Source of the DNA: Cellulomonas sp. KRMCY2
GTDB taxonomy: Bacteria; Actinomycetota; Actinomycetes; Actinomycetales; Cellulomonadaceae
DNA: 64,000 nt
Assembly: GCF_000526515.1 (NCBI RefSeq)
Contig: NZ_JAGF01000001.1
Location: 744,001 to 808,000, forward strand
Direction: 5' to 3'
Of the stretch, positions 10,850 through 18,718 are shown piece after piece; the stretch's first letter is position 1; every line of letters begins with the position of its first letter. Made by a program: the position numbers and the translations under genes. The notes beneath the pieces were generated by a model that searched no databases, was not told the origin of the DNA, and worked only from the letters and a program-made list of their open reading frames with translations.

Positions 10850-12523
10850 TCAGAGACCCTCGGCGACGGCAGCCGTGACCGTCAGCCACGCCTCGCGGGT
10901 GGTGTCGGCGAGCGCCTCGTACTCGAGCGGGCTGCCGGCGACCAGCGACGGGTCGTACGGCACGTCGAGCACCGTCCGGGTCAGCCTGCCGAAGTGCTCG
11001 TGCAGCCGCTGCGCGAGCTTGTCGTCGCGCTTCGGCGCAGGAGCGGAGAGCACTGTCACCGCACGCCGGACGACGTCCTCATGGCCCGTTGCGCGCAGGG
11101 CGTCGACCGCCCAGGCCGCCGACTGCGCAGTGTCCTCGCGAACCGTCGAGACGATCACGACCTGGTCGGCGGCCGTGATGGCGGCCTGCCAGTTCGAGGC
11201 GCGCATGTTGTTGCCGGTGTCGATGACCATGACCCGGTAGAAGCGCGACAGCGTCCGGTGCAGCGCCCGGAACGCGAAGTCGTCGATCGAGGCGGCCGAC
11301 GCAGCGTCCTCGTCCGATGCGAGCACGTCGAACTGTGCGGAGCCCTGCGAGCGCACGTAGTTGTCCAGGTCGCCGACCCGTGCCGACCCGGGGTCCGTGA
11401 AGCGGTCCAGATCCTGCAGCAGGTTGACGGCAGTGTTGTGGTGGCGCGACTGGTGCGACCGCCAGCCCAGCGTCCCACGGGTCTCGTTGTTGTCCCAGGC
11501 GAGCGTGTACCCGCCGCGGTGCAGGCCGAAGGTCGCCGCGATCAGCAGCGTGGCAGTCGTCTTGTGCGCGCCGCCCTTCGGGTTGATCACCACGATCGTC
11601 TTGGGTCCGGCAAGGCTGCGCTGCACCGACCCGACGGCCACCCGGTGCCGCTGCTCGGCCCGGCCCGGGCCGGGGGCGAGGAGCCCACCGGTCATCCGGC
11701 GCAGCGTGCTCTGCCAACCGAGCTCGGCCGGACCCTCCGGTGGCGCGGGCCGGGCGGCGAGCAGATCGTTCAGGGTCGGCAGCTGCCCTGCGCCGGCGGA
11801 CGCCGGGCCGACGGTCCCGATGACCAGCGGGAAGGACACCGGCGGGCCGGCCGGCGCGGCCGACCACGGCTGCTGCACGGATCCGTCCGTCGTCGCGCCC
11901 GGCACCGTTGCCGGTTCGTGCGTGGTGCGCTCGCCGGACATCTCGTCGAACCACTCGGTCGTCCCCCCCGTGGGCGTGTCCGGCGGGTGGTCGGCCGGGC
12001 CGGCGTCGCCGGCGGGCTGCGCTCTCGTCACCGGCTCGCCCCAGCCGGACGGGGCAGGTGCTCCCTCGACCGCGGGCCAGCGCCCCGCCACCGGGATCCG
12101 CGCGGGTGCACCGTCGGCCACCACGACGGGATCCCACCGGACGTCGTCCACCTCGGGCTCAGGCGGGAGCTGACGGGGCAGCTCGTTGTGCAGCGACCAG
12201 TCGACGGCGAGGCCCCAGGCATCGGCGGTCGGCTCGACGTGCTCGTCCGCGAGCGCCTGCTCGTCGGCCAGGGCATGCTCCTCCGCGAGCGCCTGCTCGT
12301 CGGCCAGCGCCTGCTCGTCGGCCAGGGCCCGCTCGTCAGCCAGGGCCCGCTCGTCAGCCAGAGCGTGCTCGTCCGGACGGTCGGCCGGCTCGGCCCACTG
12401 GCCGGTCCCGGTCCGGCGTTCGCGGAGCTCGCGTCGCGTCAGCGGGCGCTCCTCGCCGTCGACGGACCGGGCCGCTGCGGTCTCGCCGGCGACCGTCGCG
12501 TCCCACACATCACGCTCGTCCAC
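10850..12523 (-). CDS. MinD/ParA-like P-loop ATPase with repeat-rich N-terminus
   Basis: A 557-residue protein. Residues about 1-310 are acidic, Pro/Ala-rich and low complexity and include seven ALA(D/E)E(R/Q/H) hexapeptides (about residues 54-95). The C-terminal 245 residues are a SIMIBI ATPase: VINPKGGAHKTT is the deviant Walker A with the signature lysine, VMVIDTGNN is Walker B, and VVIVSTVRED follows. The architecture (long disordered N-terminus, C-terminal MinD-like domain) resembles ATPases associated with actinobacterial ESX secretion such as EspI, but no ESX gene is nearby, so the role is open. GTG 12523 is preferred to the in-frame GTG 12529 because GGGGAG is eight bases upstream of the former but only about one from the latter. 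No ParB-like partner adjoins it. Confidence 0.8.
   Translation of the reverse strand: MDERDVWDATVAGETAAARSVDGEERPLTRRELRERRTGTGQWAEPADRPDEHALADERALADERALADEQALADEQALAEEHALADEQALADEHVEPTADAWGLAVDWSLHNELPRQLPPEPEVDDVRWDPVVVADGAPARIPVAGRWPAVEGAPAPSGWGEPVTRAQPAGDAGPADHPPDTPTGGTTEWFDEMSGERTTHEPATVPGATTDGSVQQPWSAAPAGPPVSFPLVIGTVGPASAGAGQLPTLNDLLAARPAPPEGPAELGWQSTLRRMTGGLLAPGPGRAEQRHRVAVGSVQRSLAGPKTIVVINPKGGAHKTTATLLIAATFGLHRGGYTLAWDNNETRGTLGWRSHQSRHHNTAVNLLQDLDRFTDPGSARVGDLDNYVRSQGSAQFDVLASDEDAASAASIDDFAFRALHRTLSRFYRVMVIDTGNNMRASNWQAAITAADQVVIVSTVREDTAQSAAWAVDALRATGHEDVVRRAVTVLSAPAPKRDDKLAQRLHEHFGRLTRTVLDVPYDPSLVAGSPLEYEALADTTREAWLTVTAAVAEGL
12239..12364. repeat. in-frame 18-bp minisatellite (7 units)
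   Basis: Seven 18-bp units encode ALADER, ALADEQ, ALAEEH and ALADEH hexapeptides in the MinD-like ATPase. The units are nearly identical at DNA level, so copy-number change would be in frame and expected among strains. Confidence 0.9.
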
Positions 12524-12701
12524 GCGCACACTCCCCAGCTACGGCGCCCACCCGGTCGCCCGACGGGCTGCGCTCGGTGCGACGCCATCGTGCGGCACCG
12601 AACCTACGCTGCTCGACCCGGGTCCGCATGGTCACAGCCTGCCGCACCCGGGGCTCCTGCGCCGCACTCAACACGGCCGCGACCCACCCAGATCATCACA
12701 A

Positions 12702-12740
12702 ACAGGTCGGCGCGGGCCCCGTGGGCCGGCGCCGACCTGT
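12702..12740 (-). terminator. strong intrinsic-type terminator
   Basis: An 18-bp stem with one mismatch and a 3-base CGT loop: ACAGGTCGGCGC (12702-12713) pairs with GCGCCGACCTGT (12729-12740), and GGCCC/GGGCC continue inside. Read on the minus strand the stem is followed by TTTGTGAT, so it should end the transcript of the sigma/anti-sigma-like operon upstream of the MinD-like gene. Confidence 0.8.
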
Positions 12741-12757
12741 CTGCTGTCGGGTCCGAT

Positions 12758-12802
12758 ATCTCGTGCGTCAGATGCCGCGGATCTCGTGCGTCAGATGCCG
12801 CG
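12758..12802. repeat. exact 22-bp tandem duplication
   Basis: ATCTCGTGCGTCAGATGCCG and the next two bases occur at 12758-12779 and again at 12781-12802, separated by one G. The second copy holds the stop of a possible 50-codon frame on the minus strand, so the duplication also repeats its 3' end. Confidence 0.85.
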
Positions 12803-12943
12803 CGGTTGCACGACCCGCGCCTTGCGGTGGGCCAGGAGGATCGCCCTGCGGTGGAGCAGGGCCATCCTTCTCAGCTCACGGTCGAGCCGGTCAGGCTGAC
12901 GGACGTGGCGCTGGGCTCGTGACTCCGCGACCGGTCGGTCCAC
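12791..12943 (-). CDS. possible small basic protein (50 aa)
   Basis: A GTG at 12943 follows the TGA of the anti-sigma-like gene (12947) by three bases, and the frame runs 50 codons with mostly G/C third positions. The product is Arg-rich and probably helical (DRELRRMALLHRRAILLAHR), ending QPRGI. The spacing suggests it could be the last gene of the sigma-factor operon, before the terminator at 12702-12740. I do not recognise the family, and the evidence for translation is only position and codon bias. Confidence 0.3.
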   Translation of the reverse strand: MDRPVAESRAQRHVRQPDRLDRELRRMALLHRRAILLAHRKARVVQPRGI

Positions 12944-12946
12944 GGC

Positions 12947-14431
12947 TCAGCGCCCCGAGGAGAAGTCGAGGTGGGCATCGGCCACGGCGAGCATCGACCA
13001 GATCCCGCCGTCCGCGGAGACGAGCTCGTACGTCGGGAGCAGCAGCGTCGCGCCGTCAGCCTGGGTGTGCATCGCGAGGCCGAGCCGAGCCTCGACGATG
13101 GTGACCTCGTCGACCGGCCAGCTGATCGCGCTGCCCGGCGTCACCGTCGCAGGCAGGGTGGGCTCGACGGGCATCTCCGACGTCGCCGCCAGGTCACCGG
13201 CGGGCTCTGCGCCCGCCGCGTAGGCGATGGGCCCTCCCCAGCCGGACCCGAACCGCGGGTCGGCGAACCGCGCGACGGCGGCTGCCGGGCTGATGACCTC
13301 GTACTCGCCGAGCGACACGGCCGGGGCGAGCGACCCGTACAGGGACTGCAGGCCGGCGCCGGTGAAGGATCCGCTCCACGTGACACCGGTGCGCTGCCCG
13401 TCGATCACCTGGTACGCCGTGACATAGACCCAACTCGCGTCACCCCAGTTCTCCGCGACCAGCTCGTAGCCGGCGACGTCGATCCCGAGGGCGGTCAGCA
13501 CGTCGGACAGCTGGGCCTGGGCGGCATCGGCCGCCGGCGCCGGACCGACGTCCCGCTGGGTGCACGGGTCGGGCTCCGGCGCGACGATCCCGATCGACGG
13601 GTCGGCGCTCTGCTCGAGCGTCGTCGCCGCGTCGTCCGTCCCGCTGCCCTGCGCCGCGTCGCCCTTGGTCGCGCTCTCCTCGAGCGTGGCGACGCAGGTC
13701 CACGGGTCCTTGCCCGGGTCGTAGTAGCTCAGGGAGGCCGCGCCGTCCGGGTACAGGCTGATGTTCGGCCCGCTGCCGTCCGTCGGCCCGACGAGCCAGT
13801 AGCCGTCCTGGAACGTCGGTGTCCCGGCGACCCCGAGCGCCGCCGCAGCCGCGGTCACCGACTGCTCGGTGAACACCTGCGCCGGGTCGAGGGCCCACGC
13901 CTGCGCGGTGCCCCCGGCGTCGGACAGGCCCGATGCCGTGAAGATCGTCCGGCCGCTGTAGCCGGGCCAGTACATGTCGCTGGCGACGCGGCTGGACTCG
14001 CCCATCGCCGCCTCGGGCGCGCTGCCCGGCCCGGCGACGTCCGGCGCGACGGCCGACGAACCCGTGCCGGAGTCGAGCGTGATCTCCCGGCCGGCGCCGG
14101 TCGCGAGGGGCTCCTCGTCACCACTGGCGGCACCGATCGCGTAGCCACCGCCACCGCCGATCACCAGGGCGGCGGCGGCGACGGCCGCGACCCGTGCGGG
14201 CCAGGTGGTCCAGCGTCGGGCGCGAGCGGCGGCGAGCTCGTCGGTGGCTGCGAGGGCCGGGGCGTCGCCGGGCTGGGCGCGACGCGCCTCGACGATCGCG
14301 CGGAGCACCGTGGCATCCGGCTCGACCGTCGCGGCGGGGTCAGCGGCACGCAGGCGTGCCACGAGCGCGTCGTCGGACGTCGCAGGGATCCTGGCGTCGC
14401 TCGTCGGCTCGTCGGGGAAGTTCTCGTTCAC
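12947..14431 (-). CDS. membrane-anchored anti-sigma-like protein
   Basis: A 494-residue protein: about 85 cytoplasmic residues, one transmembrane helix (AAVAAAALVIGGGGGYAIGA, about residues 85-105), then a 390-residue extracytoplasmic domain with no recognised family. The N-terminus includes DALVARLRAADPA, a segment often seen in actinobacterial sigma-linked membrane proteins. The GTG at 14431 has GGAGG six bases upstream. It starts 35 bp after the sigma-factor gene, and this pairing, one-helix topology and large outer domain suggest it holds or senses for that sigma factor; no classical zinc anti-sigma motif (HxxxCxxC) is present, so the role is inferred. Confidence 0.65.
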   Translation of the reverse strand: MNENFPDEPTSDARIPATSDDALVARLRAADPAATVEPDATVLRAIVEARRAQPGDAPALAATDELAAARARRWTTWPARVAAVAAAALVIGGGGGYAIGAASGDEEPLATGAGREITLDSGTGSSAVAPDVAGPGSAPEAAMGESSRVASDMYWPGYSGRTIFTASGLSDAGGTAQAWALDPAQVFTEQSVTAAAAALGVAGTPTFQDGYWLVGPTDGSGPNISLYPDGAASLSYYDPGKDPWTCVATLEESATKGDAAQGSGTDDAATTLEQSADPSIGIVAPEPDPCTQRDVGPAPAADAAQAQLSDVLTALGIDVAGYELVAENWGDASWVYVTAYQVIDGQRTGVTWSGSFTGAGLQSLYGSLAPAVSLGEYEVISPAAAVARFADPRFGSGWGGPIAYAAGAEPAGDLAATSEMPVEPTLPATVTPGSAISWPVDEVTIVEARLGLAMHTQADGATLLLPTYELVSADGGIWSMLAVADAHLDFSSGR

Positions 14432-14466
14432 GGTGACCTCCTGGGCCCGACCTGCGGTGCAGGTCC

Positions 14467-14997
14467 TCACCGTGCCTGTGTCGCACCGGCCGCGTTGCTT
14501 GCACCGGGCACGTCGCCGACGGCGTCCCGCTCGGCCCACACCTGTCGCAGCCGGGCCCGCGCGCGGGACAAGGCCGCGTCCGCGCCACCACGGCTGATGC
14601 CGAGCGCAGCGGCGAGCTGGTCGCCGTCCAGACCCTCCCAGGCGTGCAGGAGCAGGATCCGGCGATCGCGCGGCGAGAGCGCCGCGAGCACGCCGCGCAC
14701 CTCCTCGTCGGCGAGCGTGAGGTCGGCCGGGTCGGCGTCGTCCGGCTCGTCGGGCACGACCTCGACCGGGACGGGCCGGCCCTTGCGCCGATGGTTGGCC
14801 AGCACGTACCCGGCGGTGCGGTAGAGCCACGGCAGCTCGGCACCCTCCGGCACGTCCTCGCGGCGTCGCCACGCGGTCGCCAGGACGTCGGCGGTGAGGT
14901 CCTGGGCGTCGTCGAGGGCGGCTCGGCGTGCGAAGTACCTGTACACCGCTGTCGAGTGCGCGCGGAAGAGCCCGTCGAACCACGCGTCGTCACGCAC
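14467..14997 (-). CDS. ECF-type RNA polymerase sigma factor
   Basis: A 176-residue sigma-70 family protein. Region 2 spans about residues 5-55 (LFRAHSTAVYRYFARRAAL, DLTADVLATAWRR) and region 4 about residues 105-160 (LSPRDRRILLLHAWEGLDGDQLAAALGISR then DAALSRARARLRQ, the helix-turn-helix that binds the -35 box). It heads an operon with the membrane protein at 12947. I looked for a GGAAC-type autoregulatory promoter upstream and did not find a convincing one. Confidence 0.88.
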   Translation of the reverse strand: MRDDAWFDGLFRAHSTAVYRYFARRAALDDAQDLTADVLATAWRRREDVPEGAELPWLYRTAGYVLANHRRKGRPVPVEVVPDEPDDADPADLTLADEEVRGVLAALSPRDRRILLLHAWEGLDGDQLAAALGISRGGADAALSRARARLRQVWAERDAVGDVPGASNAAGATQAR

Positions 14998-15121
14998 GGG
15001 CTGCTCCCGGGTCTCGTACGGCTACCTACCGGAACTGTGTCGCGGTCCGGCCCTTCCTTGCACCCCGACGCGCGGGACTTTCGCGGGTTCACGGCCACCG
15101 GCCCCGTCAGGCCCGGACGCA

Positions 15122-15153
15122 CGAACGCCCCGGTCCGAGGACCGGGGCGTTCG
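15122..15153. terminator. perfect 15-bp hairpin after the cold-shock gene
   Basis: CGAACGCCCCGGTCC (15122-15136) pairs perfectly with its complement at 15139-15153. It lies 55 bp past the cold-shock stop on the minus strand and upstream of the sigma gene. There is no T-run. Confidence 0.75.
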
Positions 15154-15207
15154 GAGTGGATCGTGGGTGAGCTTCAGCTCACCGGAGAGATCCGGTTGAT
15201 CGTGAGA

Positions 15208-15411
15208 TCAGAGCGGGCGGATGTTGTCGGCCTGGGGGCCCTTGGGGCCCTGCTTGACCTCGAACTCGACCTTCTGGTTCTCCTCGAGCGAGCGGTAGCC
15301 GCTCGTCGCGATCGCAGAGTAGTGGGCGAAGACGTCGGCGCCGCCGTCGTCGGGGGCGATGAAGCCGAAGCCCTTTTCAGCGTTGAACCACTTCACGGTG
15401 CCAGTAGCCAT
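15208..15411 (-). CDS. cspA: cold-shock domain protein
   Basis: A 67-residue single cold-shock domain. RNP1 is KGFGFI (residues 14-19) and RNP2 is VFAHYSAI (about 27-34), the aromatic single-stranded nucleic-acid-binding surface; the chain begins [15 protein letters not shown] as in most actinobacterial Csp proteins. It acts as an RNA chaperone. GGAG lies about eight bases before the ATG. A 9-bp hairpin in the leader just upstream could influence translation with temperature. Confidence 0.97.
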   Translation of the reverse strand: MATGTVKWFNAEKGFGFIAPDDGGADVFAHYSAIATSGYRSLEENQKVEFEVKQGPKGPQADNIRPL

Positions 15412-15726
15412 GGCGGGTCTCCTTCAGGAGTATTCGCACGAACCCGCTTGTCGGGTTCGTTCAATCGCGGTGTTCGTCGTCCGCTCCTGGTAAGGAAAAT
15501 GCGCCTGGCCGAGGGGCCGGGCGCACTCGAGACGTGCAAGCACAGCAACTTCACGAGCAACGGTACGGCAATTCGGCCCGCGACGCCAGGGGCAGTGCCA
15601 ACGAGCTCGTGCGGGTTGCTCGCCGGGCCCGCGACCGCGCCGCGCGCCGGGCCCTCCCGCGGGCCGTCGGCCACCTCGCCACGGAGCCGTGCACACCGCC
15701 GGCCCGCGGCGCATAGGGTCACGATC
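15412..15726. promoter_or_regulatory. cspA leader and divergent promoter region
   Basis: A 315-bp gene-free stretch between divergent cspA and the amidotransferase gene. On the cspA side ACGAACCCG (15438-15446) and CGGGTTCGT (15452-15460) form a 9-bp stem with a 5-base loop, 27 bases before the ATG, consistent with the long structured leaders of csp mRNAs. No further gene is evident. Confidence 0.5.
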
Positions 15727-16458
15727 GTGAAGCCGTTCCTGCTCCTGGCCACCCGGTCCGACGACGATGCGGCGCTCGGCGAGTACGAGGCCGTGCGGCT
15801 GTTCGGTGGTCTCGATCGTGACCAGCTGCACCGCGTCCGCCTCGAGGCCGGTCCCCTGCCGGCGATCGACCTCGACGCGTACTCGGGCGTGATCGTCGGC
15901 GGGAGCCCGTTCAACGCGAGCGACCCGGTCGCCGAGAAGTCCACCGTCCAGCTCCGGGTCGAGGCCGAGCTCGCGGCCCTGCTCGACGAGGTCGTGGCCC
16001 GCGACGTCCCGTTCCTCGGCGCCTGCTACGGCGTCGGGACGCTCGGCGTGCACCAGGGCGGCGTGGTCGACCGCACCTACGGCGAGCCGGTCGGGGCGGT
16101 CCCGGTCACGTTGACCGACGCCGGACGCCGGGACCCGCTGTTCGCAGGCATGCCTGCGGTCTTCGACGCGTTCGTCGGGCACAAGGAGGCCGTGCAGACA
16201 CCGCCGCCGGGCGCCGTCGTCCTGGCGACGTCACCGGCGTGCCCGGTCCAGGCCTTCCGGATCAGGGACAACCTCTACGCGACCCAGTTCCACCCCGAGC
16301 TGGACGTGCCGGGGATCGTGGCGCGGGTGCAGATCTACCAGCACGCCGGGTACTTCCGGCCGGAGGACCTGGACCACGTGATCGCGAAGGTCAGCGGGGC
16401 GGTCGTCGACGAACCACCCCGGATCCTCGCCAACTTCGTGCGGCGTTACGCCCGCTGA
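15727..16458 (+). CDS. class I glutamine amidotransferase-like protein
   Basis: A 243-residue GATase1-domain protein of the GMP-synthase-like stand-alone type. The nucleophile elbow is FLGACYGVGTLG (Cys about residue 100), slightly off the usual GxCxGxQ in that Gln is replaced, and the His-Glu of the triad is in YATQFHPELD. Such proteins hydrolyse glutamine or gamma-glutamyl compounds in the cytosol. The GTG at 15727 gives VKPFLLLATR. It converges on the GntR gene. Confidence 0.85.
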   Translation: MKPFLLLATRSDDDAALGEYEAVRLFGGLDRDQLHRVRLEAGPLPAIDLDAYSGVIVGGSPFNASDPVAEKSTVQLRVEAELAALLDEVVARDVPFLGACYGVGTLGVHQGGVVDRTYGEPVGAVPVTLTDAGRRDPLFAGMPAVFDAFVGHKEAVQTPPPGAVVLATSPACPVQAFRIRDNLYATQFHPELDVPGIVARVQIYQHAGYFRPEDLDHVIAKVSGAVVDEPPRILANFVRRYAR

Positions 16459-16522
16459 CCGGCAACCGTCCCGGCAGGTTCGTGCCCAGCGTGGTCTCCC
16501 GGCCGGTGCCGCGGGACAGCAC

Positions 16523-16879
16523 TCACGCGCTGAGCGCTCCGCGGATCAGCACGAGCGCCTGCTCGTCCTCGACCCCGAGCTCCCGGACCCTTCGGACATA
16601 CGCCTGGGCGGCCAGGCGCGCCTCGCGCTCACGGTCCGACCCGCGTACCGCGACGAACGTCCCGTGCCGGCCACGGGTCGCGACGACCCCGGCCTGCTCG
16701 AGCTCGCGATAGGCGCGTGCGACAGTGTTGGCCGCGAGGCCGAGATCGTCGGCGAGCCGGCGCACGGTCGGCAGCCGGTGCCCGGCCGGCAGCGCACCGC
16801 CGGCGACGAGCGCCTCGATCTGGCTGCGCACCTGTTCGTACGGCGGCACGTGCGATGCCGGGTCCACGACGAGCATCAT
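16523..16879 (-). CDS. GntR-family regulator, YtrA type
   Basis: A 118-residue protein with an N-terminal winged helix (PPYEQVRSQIEALVAGGALPAGHRLP, then VRRLADDLGLAANTVARAYREL as the recognition region) and only a short C-terminal tail, the hallmark of the YtrA subfamily, which forms dimers without a ligand-binding domain and usually represses its own operon. Its ATG overlaps the TGA of the membrane-protein gene by four bases, so it is the second gene of that operon. A candidate operator lies upstream of the operon. Confidence 0.88.
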   Translation of the reverse strand: MMLVVDPASHVPPYEQVRSQIEALVAGGALPAGHRLPTVRRLADDLGLAANTVARAYRELEQAGVVATRGRHGTFVAVRGSDREREARLAAQAYVRRVRELGVEDEQALVLIRGALSA

Positions 16880-17829
16880 CGGCCGGCCTGCCACCGGGCC
16901 GGCTGCCCGGCGCCGTCGGCTGCCACCACCCCGGCGGACGCCGTCGGCCACAACCGCCGGCGGAAGTGCCGCGCCGGGTTGAGCGCGTAGCTGATCGTCG
17001 CCATGGCGACGAGCCCGACGGTCACCAGCGGGAAGAGCGCGGCGGCGACACCGACCGCGGGGTTGGCGGGCCAGCCACCCTCGAGCTGGTCGCCGACCGT
17101 GCCGATCAGTGCGAGGGGTGCGTAGCAGCCGACGACCAACGAGACGGTCACCATGTCGCGCAGGGTGCGCGCACGCAGCGCGTCGTCCCAGGCGAGCTCG
17201 AGCTGGGTCGTGGCCACCTGCCGCTGCCGGAGCAGCCGGCCGGCGAGCAGCTCGTAGACGACCACGGTGACCGGCGGTCCGACGATCGAGAGGGTGACCA
17301 GGCTCCACGGCAGCGCATCGAGGTCGACCTGCCCCGTGCGGTCCACGACGACCACGACCAGGCCGAGGAGCACGGACCCGCCCGCCACCACCCATGCGCC
17401 GTAGCGCTCGTGCCGGGCGACGTAGTCACCGTGCGTCGGCGTCGAGGCACGTGCGATCCGCGCCGCGCCCGACGACACCGGCCGGGTCGACTCGTACCAG
17501 GCCACGCCGCCGTACCCGGCCGCGTGACCGCCGAAGAAGCCGAGGACCACGACCATCGGGAGATACGGGCTCCGGTCCAGCACGTCCGTGCCGAGGTAGA
17601 GCCAGCCGGCGACGATCCAGCACCCCACGAGGGCGCCGACCGCGCCGACCCGCTCGCGCAGGGCGAGCCGCGCCGCGACGGCGAGCTCGGTCCGGTCGTC
17701 CAGGGCCAGGTCGATCTTCCGGGCACAGGCATGGGCGGCGCGCGAGCGCGGGCCGGGACGGCCGTAGCGACCGAACGTCGAGATCGCGACGACCGTCAGC
17801 AGGATGACGACGACTGTGGTGGCCGGCAT
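16876..17829 (-). CDS. polytopic membrane protein of a GntR operon
   Basis: A 317-residue protein with about seven hydrophobic segments: an N-terminal one (TTVVVILLTVVAIST), several around residues 65-110 and 150-215, and two near the C-terminus. I do not recognise a named domain. It is translationally coupled to the YtrA-type regulator, and such pairs commonly encode ABC-type or stress-related membrane functions, although no ATPase gene is present here. GGAGGG lies about six bases before the ATG. Confidence 0.6.
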   Translation of the reverse strand: MPATTVVVILLTVVAISTFGRYGRPGPRSRAAHACARKIDLALDDRTELAVAARLALRERVGAVGALVGCWIVAGWLYLGTDVLDRSPYLPMVVVLGFFGGHAAGYGGVAWYESTRPVSSGAARIARASTPTHGDYVARHERYGAWVVAGGSVLLGLVVVVVDRTGQVDLDALPWSLVTLSIVGPPVTVVVYELLAGRLLRQRQVATTQLELAWDDALRARTLRDMVTVSLVVGCYAPLALIGTVGDQLEGGWPANPAVGVAAALFPLVTVGLVAMATISYALNPARHFRRRLWPTASAGVVAADGAGQPARWQAGR

Positions 17830-17845
17830 GGCGCCCTCCGATGTT

Positions 17846-17876
17846 TGTAGCGGACTTGTAGCAATGTATCACTACA
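17846..17876 (-). promoter_or_regulatory. candidate GntR operator
   Basis: TGTAG (17857-17861) and CTACA (17872-17876) form an inverted repeat with a 10-base spacer, and another TGTAG lies 11 bp away at 17846-17850. The site begins about 17 bp before the ATG of the membrane-protein gene, where a YtrA-type autorepressor would be expected to bind. The region is unusually AT-rich for the window. Confidence 0.5.
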
Positions 17877-17967
17877 GAGTTGCGACAGACGTCAGAGGTG
17901 CGACAGACGCCGGTGGTGCGACCGGCAGACGGTGCTACGACAGACCGTCAGACGGTGCCGGTCCCGC

Positions 17968-18543
17968 TCAGGACCGGTGGGCCTGCGCGATCCACTCCTC
18001 CTCGAGCACGGCATACACGTACGCGTCGTGCCAGAACGGGATCCCGGCGTCGTCGGAGCGGAACGTCGCGGCACGCACGTGGTGCGCCTCACGGCGCATG
18101 CCGAGCCGCTCGAGCAGCGCCCAGGACGCCGTGTTGCGCGGGTCGCAGGAGGCCGTCACGCGGTGCGCACCGAGCTCGAAGAAGACCCGGTCGAGCAGCC
18201 CCCGGCAGGCCTCGGTCGCATAGCCGTTGTTCCACCACTGCTTGCCGAAGACGTAGCCGAGCTCCCAGGTCCGGGCCATCAGCGGGTCCGTCCGGTGCAG
18301 CCAGAGGTTGCCGATGAGCTCACCCTCTGCGGGACCGGACGGATCGTTGCGCCGCAGGCACACCGCCCAGAAGTCGCCGTCCTCGACCCGGCGCACCGCC
18401 TCGTGCTCGCACTGCCGCTGGTCGAAGGGCGGGTACGGCTCGTAGCGCAGCACCTCGGGGTCGCCGAGATAGCCGTACATCGCGTCGGCGTCGGTGGCCG
18501 CGAACGGGCGCAGCACCAGGCGGTCGACGAGGATTTTGGTCAC
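17968..18543 (-). CDS. GNAT-family N-acetyltransferase (RimJ/RimL-like)
   Basis: A 191-residue protein beginning TKILVDRLVLRPFAATDADAMY, the standard start of the RimJ/RimL-like GNATs. WELGYVFGKQWWNNGYATEACRGLLD holds the acetyl-CoA-binding loop and VTASCDPRNTASWALLERLGMRRE the Asn and motif-B helix. The GTG at 18543 is directly preceded by GGAGG, too close for an ideal site, so the exact start is uncertain. The substrate could be an N-terminal residue or a small amine. Confidence 0.85.
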   Translation of the reverse strand: MTKILVDRLVLRPFAATDADAMYGYLGDPEVLRYEPYPPFDQRQCEHEAVRRVEDGDFWAVCLRRNDPSGPAEGELIGNLWLHRTDPLMARTWELGYVFGKQWWNNGYATEACRGLLDRVFFELGAHRVTASCDPRNTASWALLERLGMRREAHHVRAATFRSDDAGIPFWHDAYVYAVLEEEWIAQAHRS

Positions 18544-18718
18544 CCTCCAGTCTGACCAACGCTGGAGCCGCCCGTCCGGGCACAAGGTCCGGCGCGGGCG
18601 CCGGTCGTGCGGTATGCGGCACACTCGGTCCGCACGCCGGAGCGCGCCCCTGGCCGCGCTCCGCGGAGCCCCGTCGATCGACGACGCCGCTCCCACCGTG
18701 CCGACCGACCGGAGGCCC

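Noticed and set aside
10850-12523. ParA of a plasmid or chromosome partition system
   Set aside because: The deviant Walker A fits, but no ParB gene or parS-like palindromes are nearby and the long N-terminus is atypical.
15208-15460. Riboswitch upstream of cspA
   Set aside because: A single 9-bp hairpin without any aptamer-like conserved core; more likely an ordinary csp leader.
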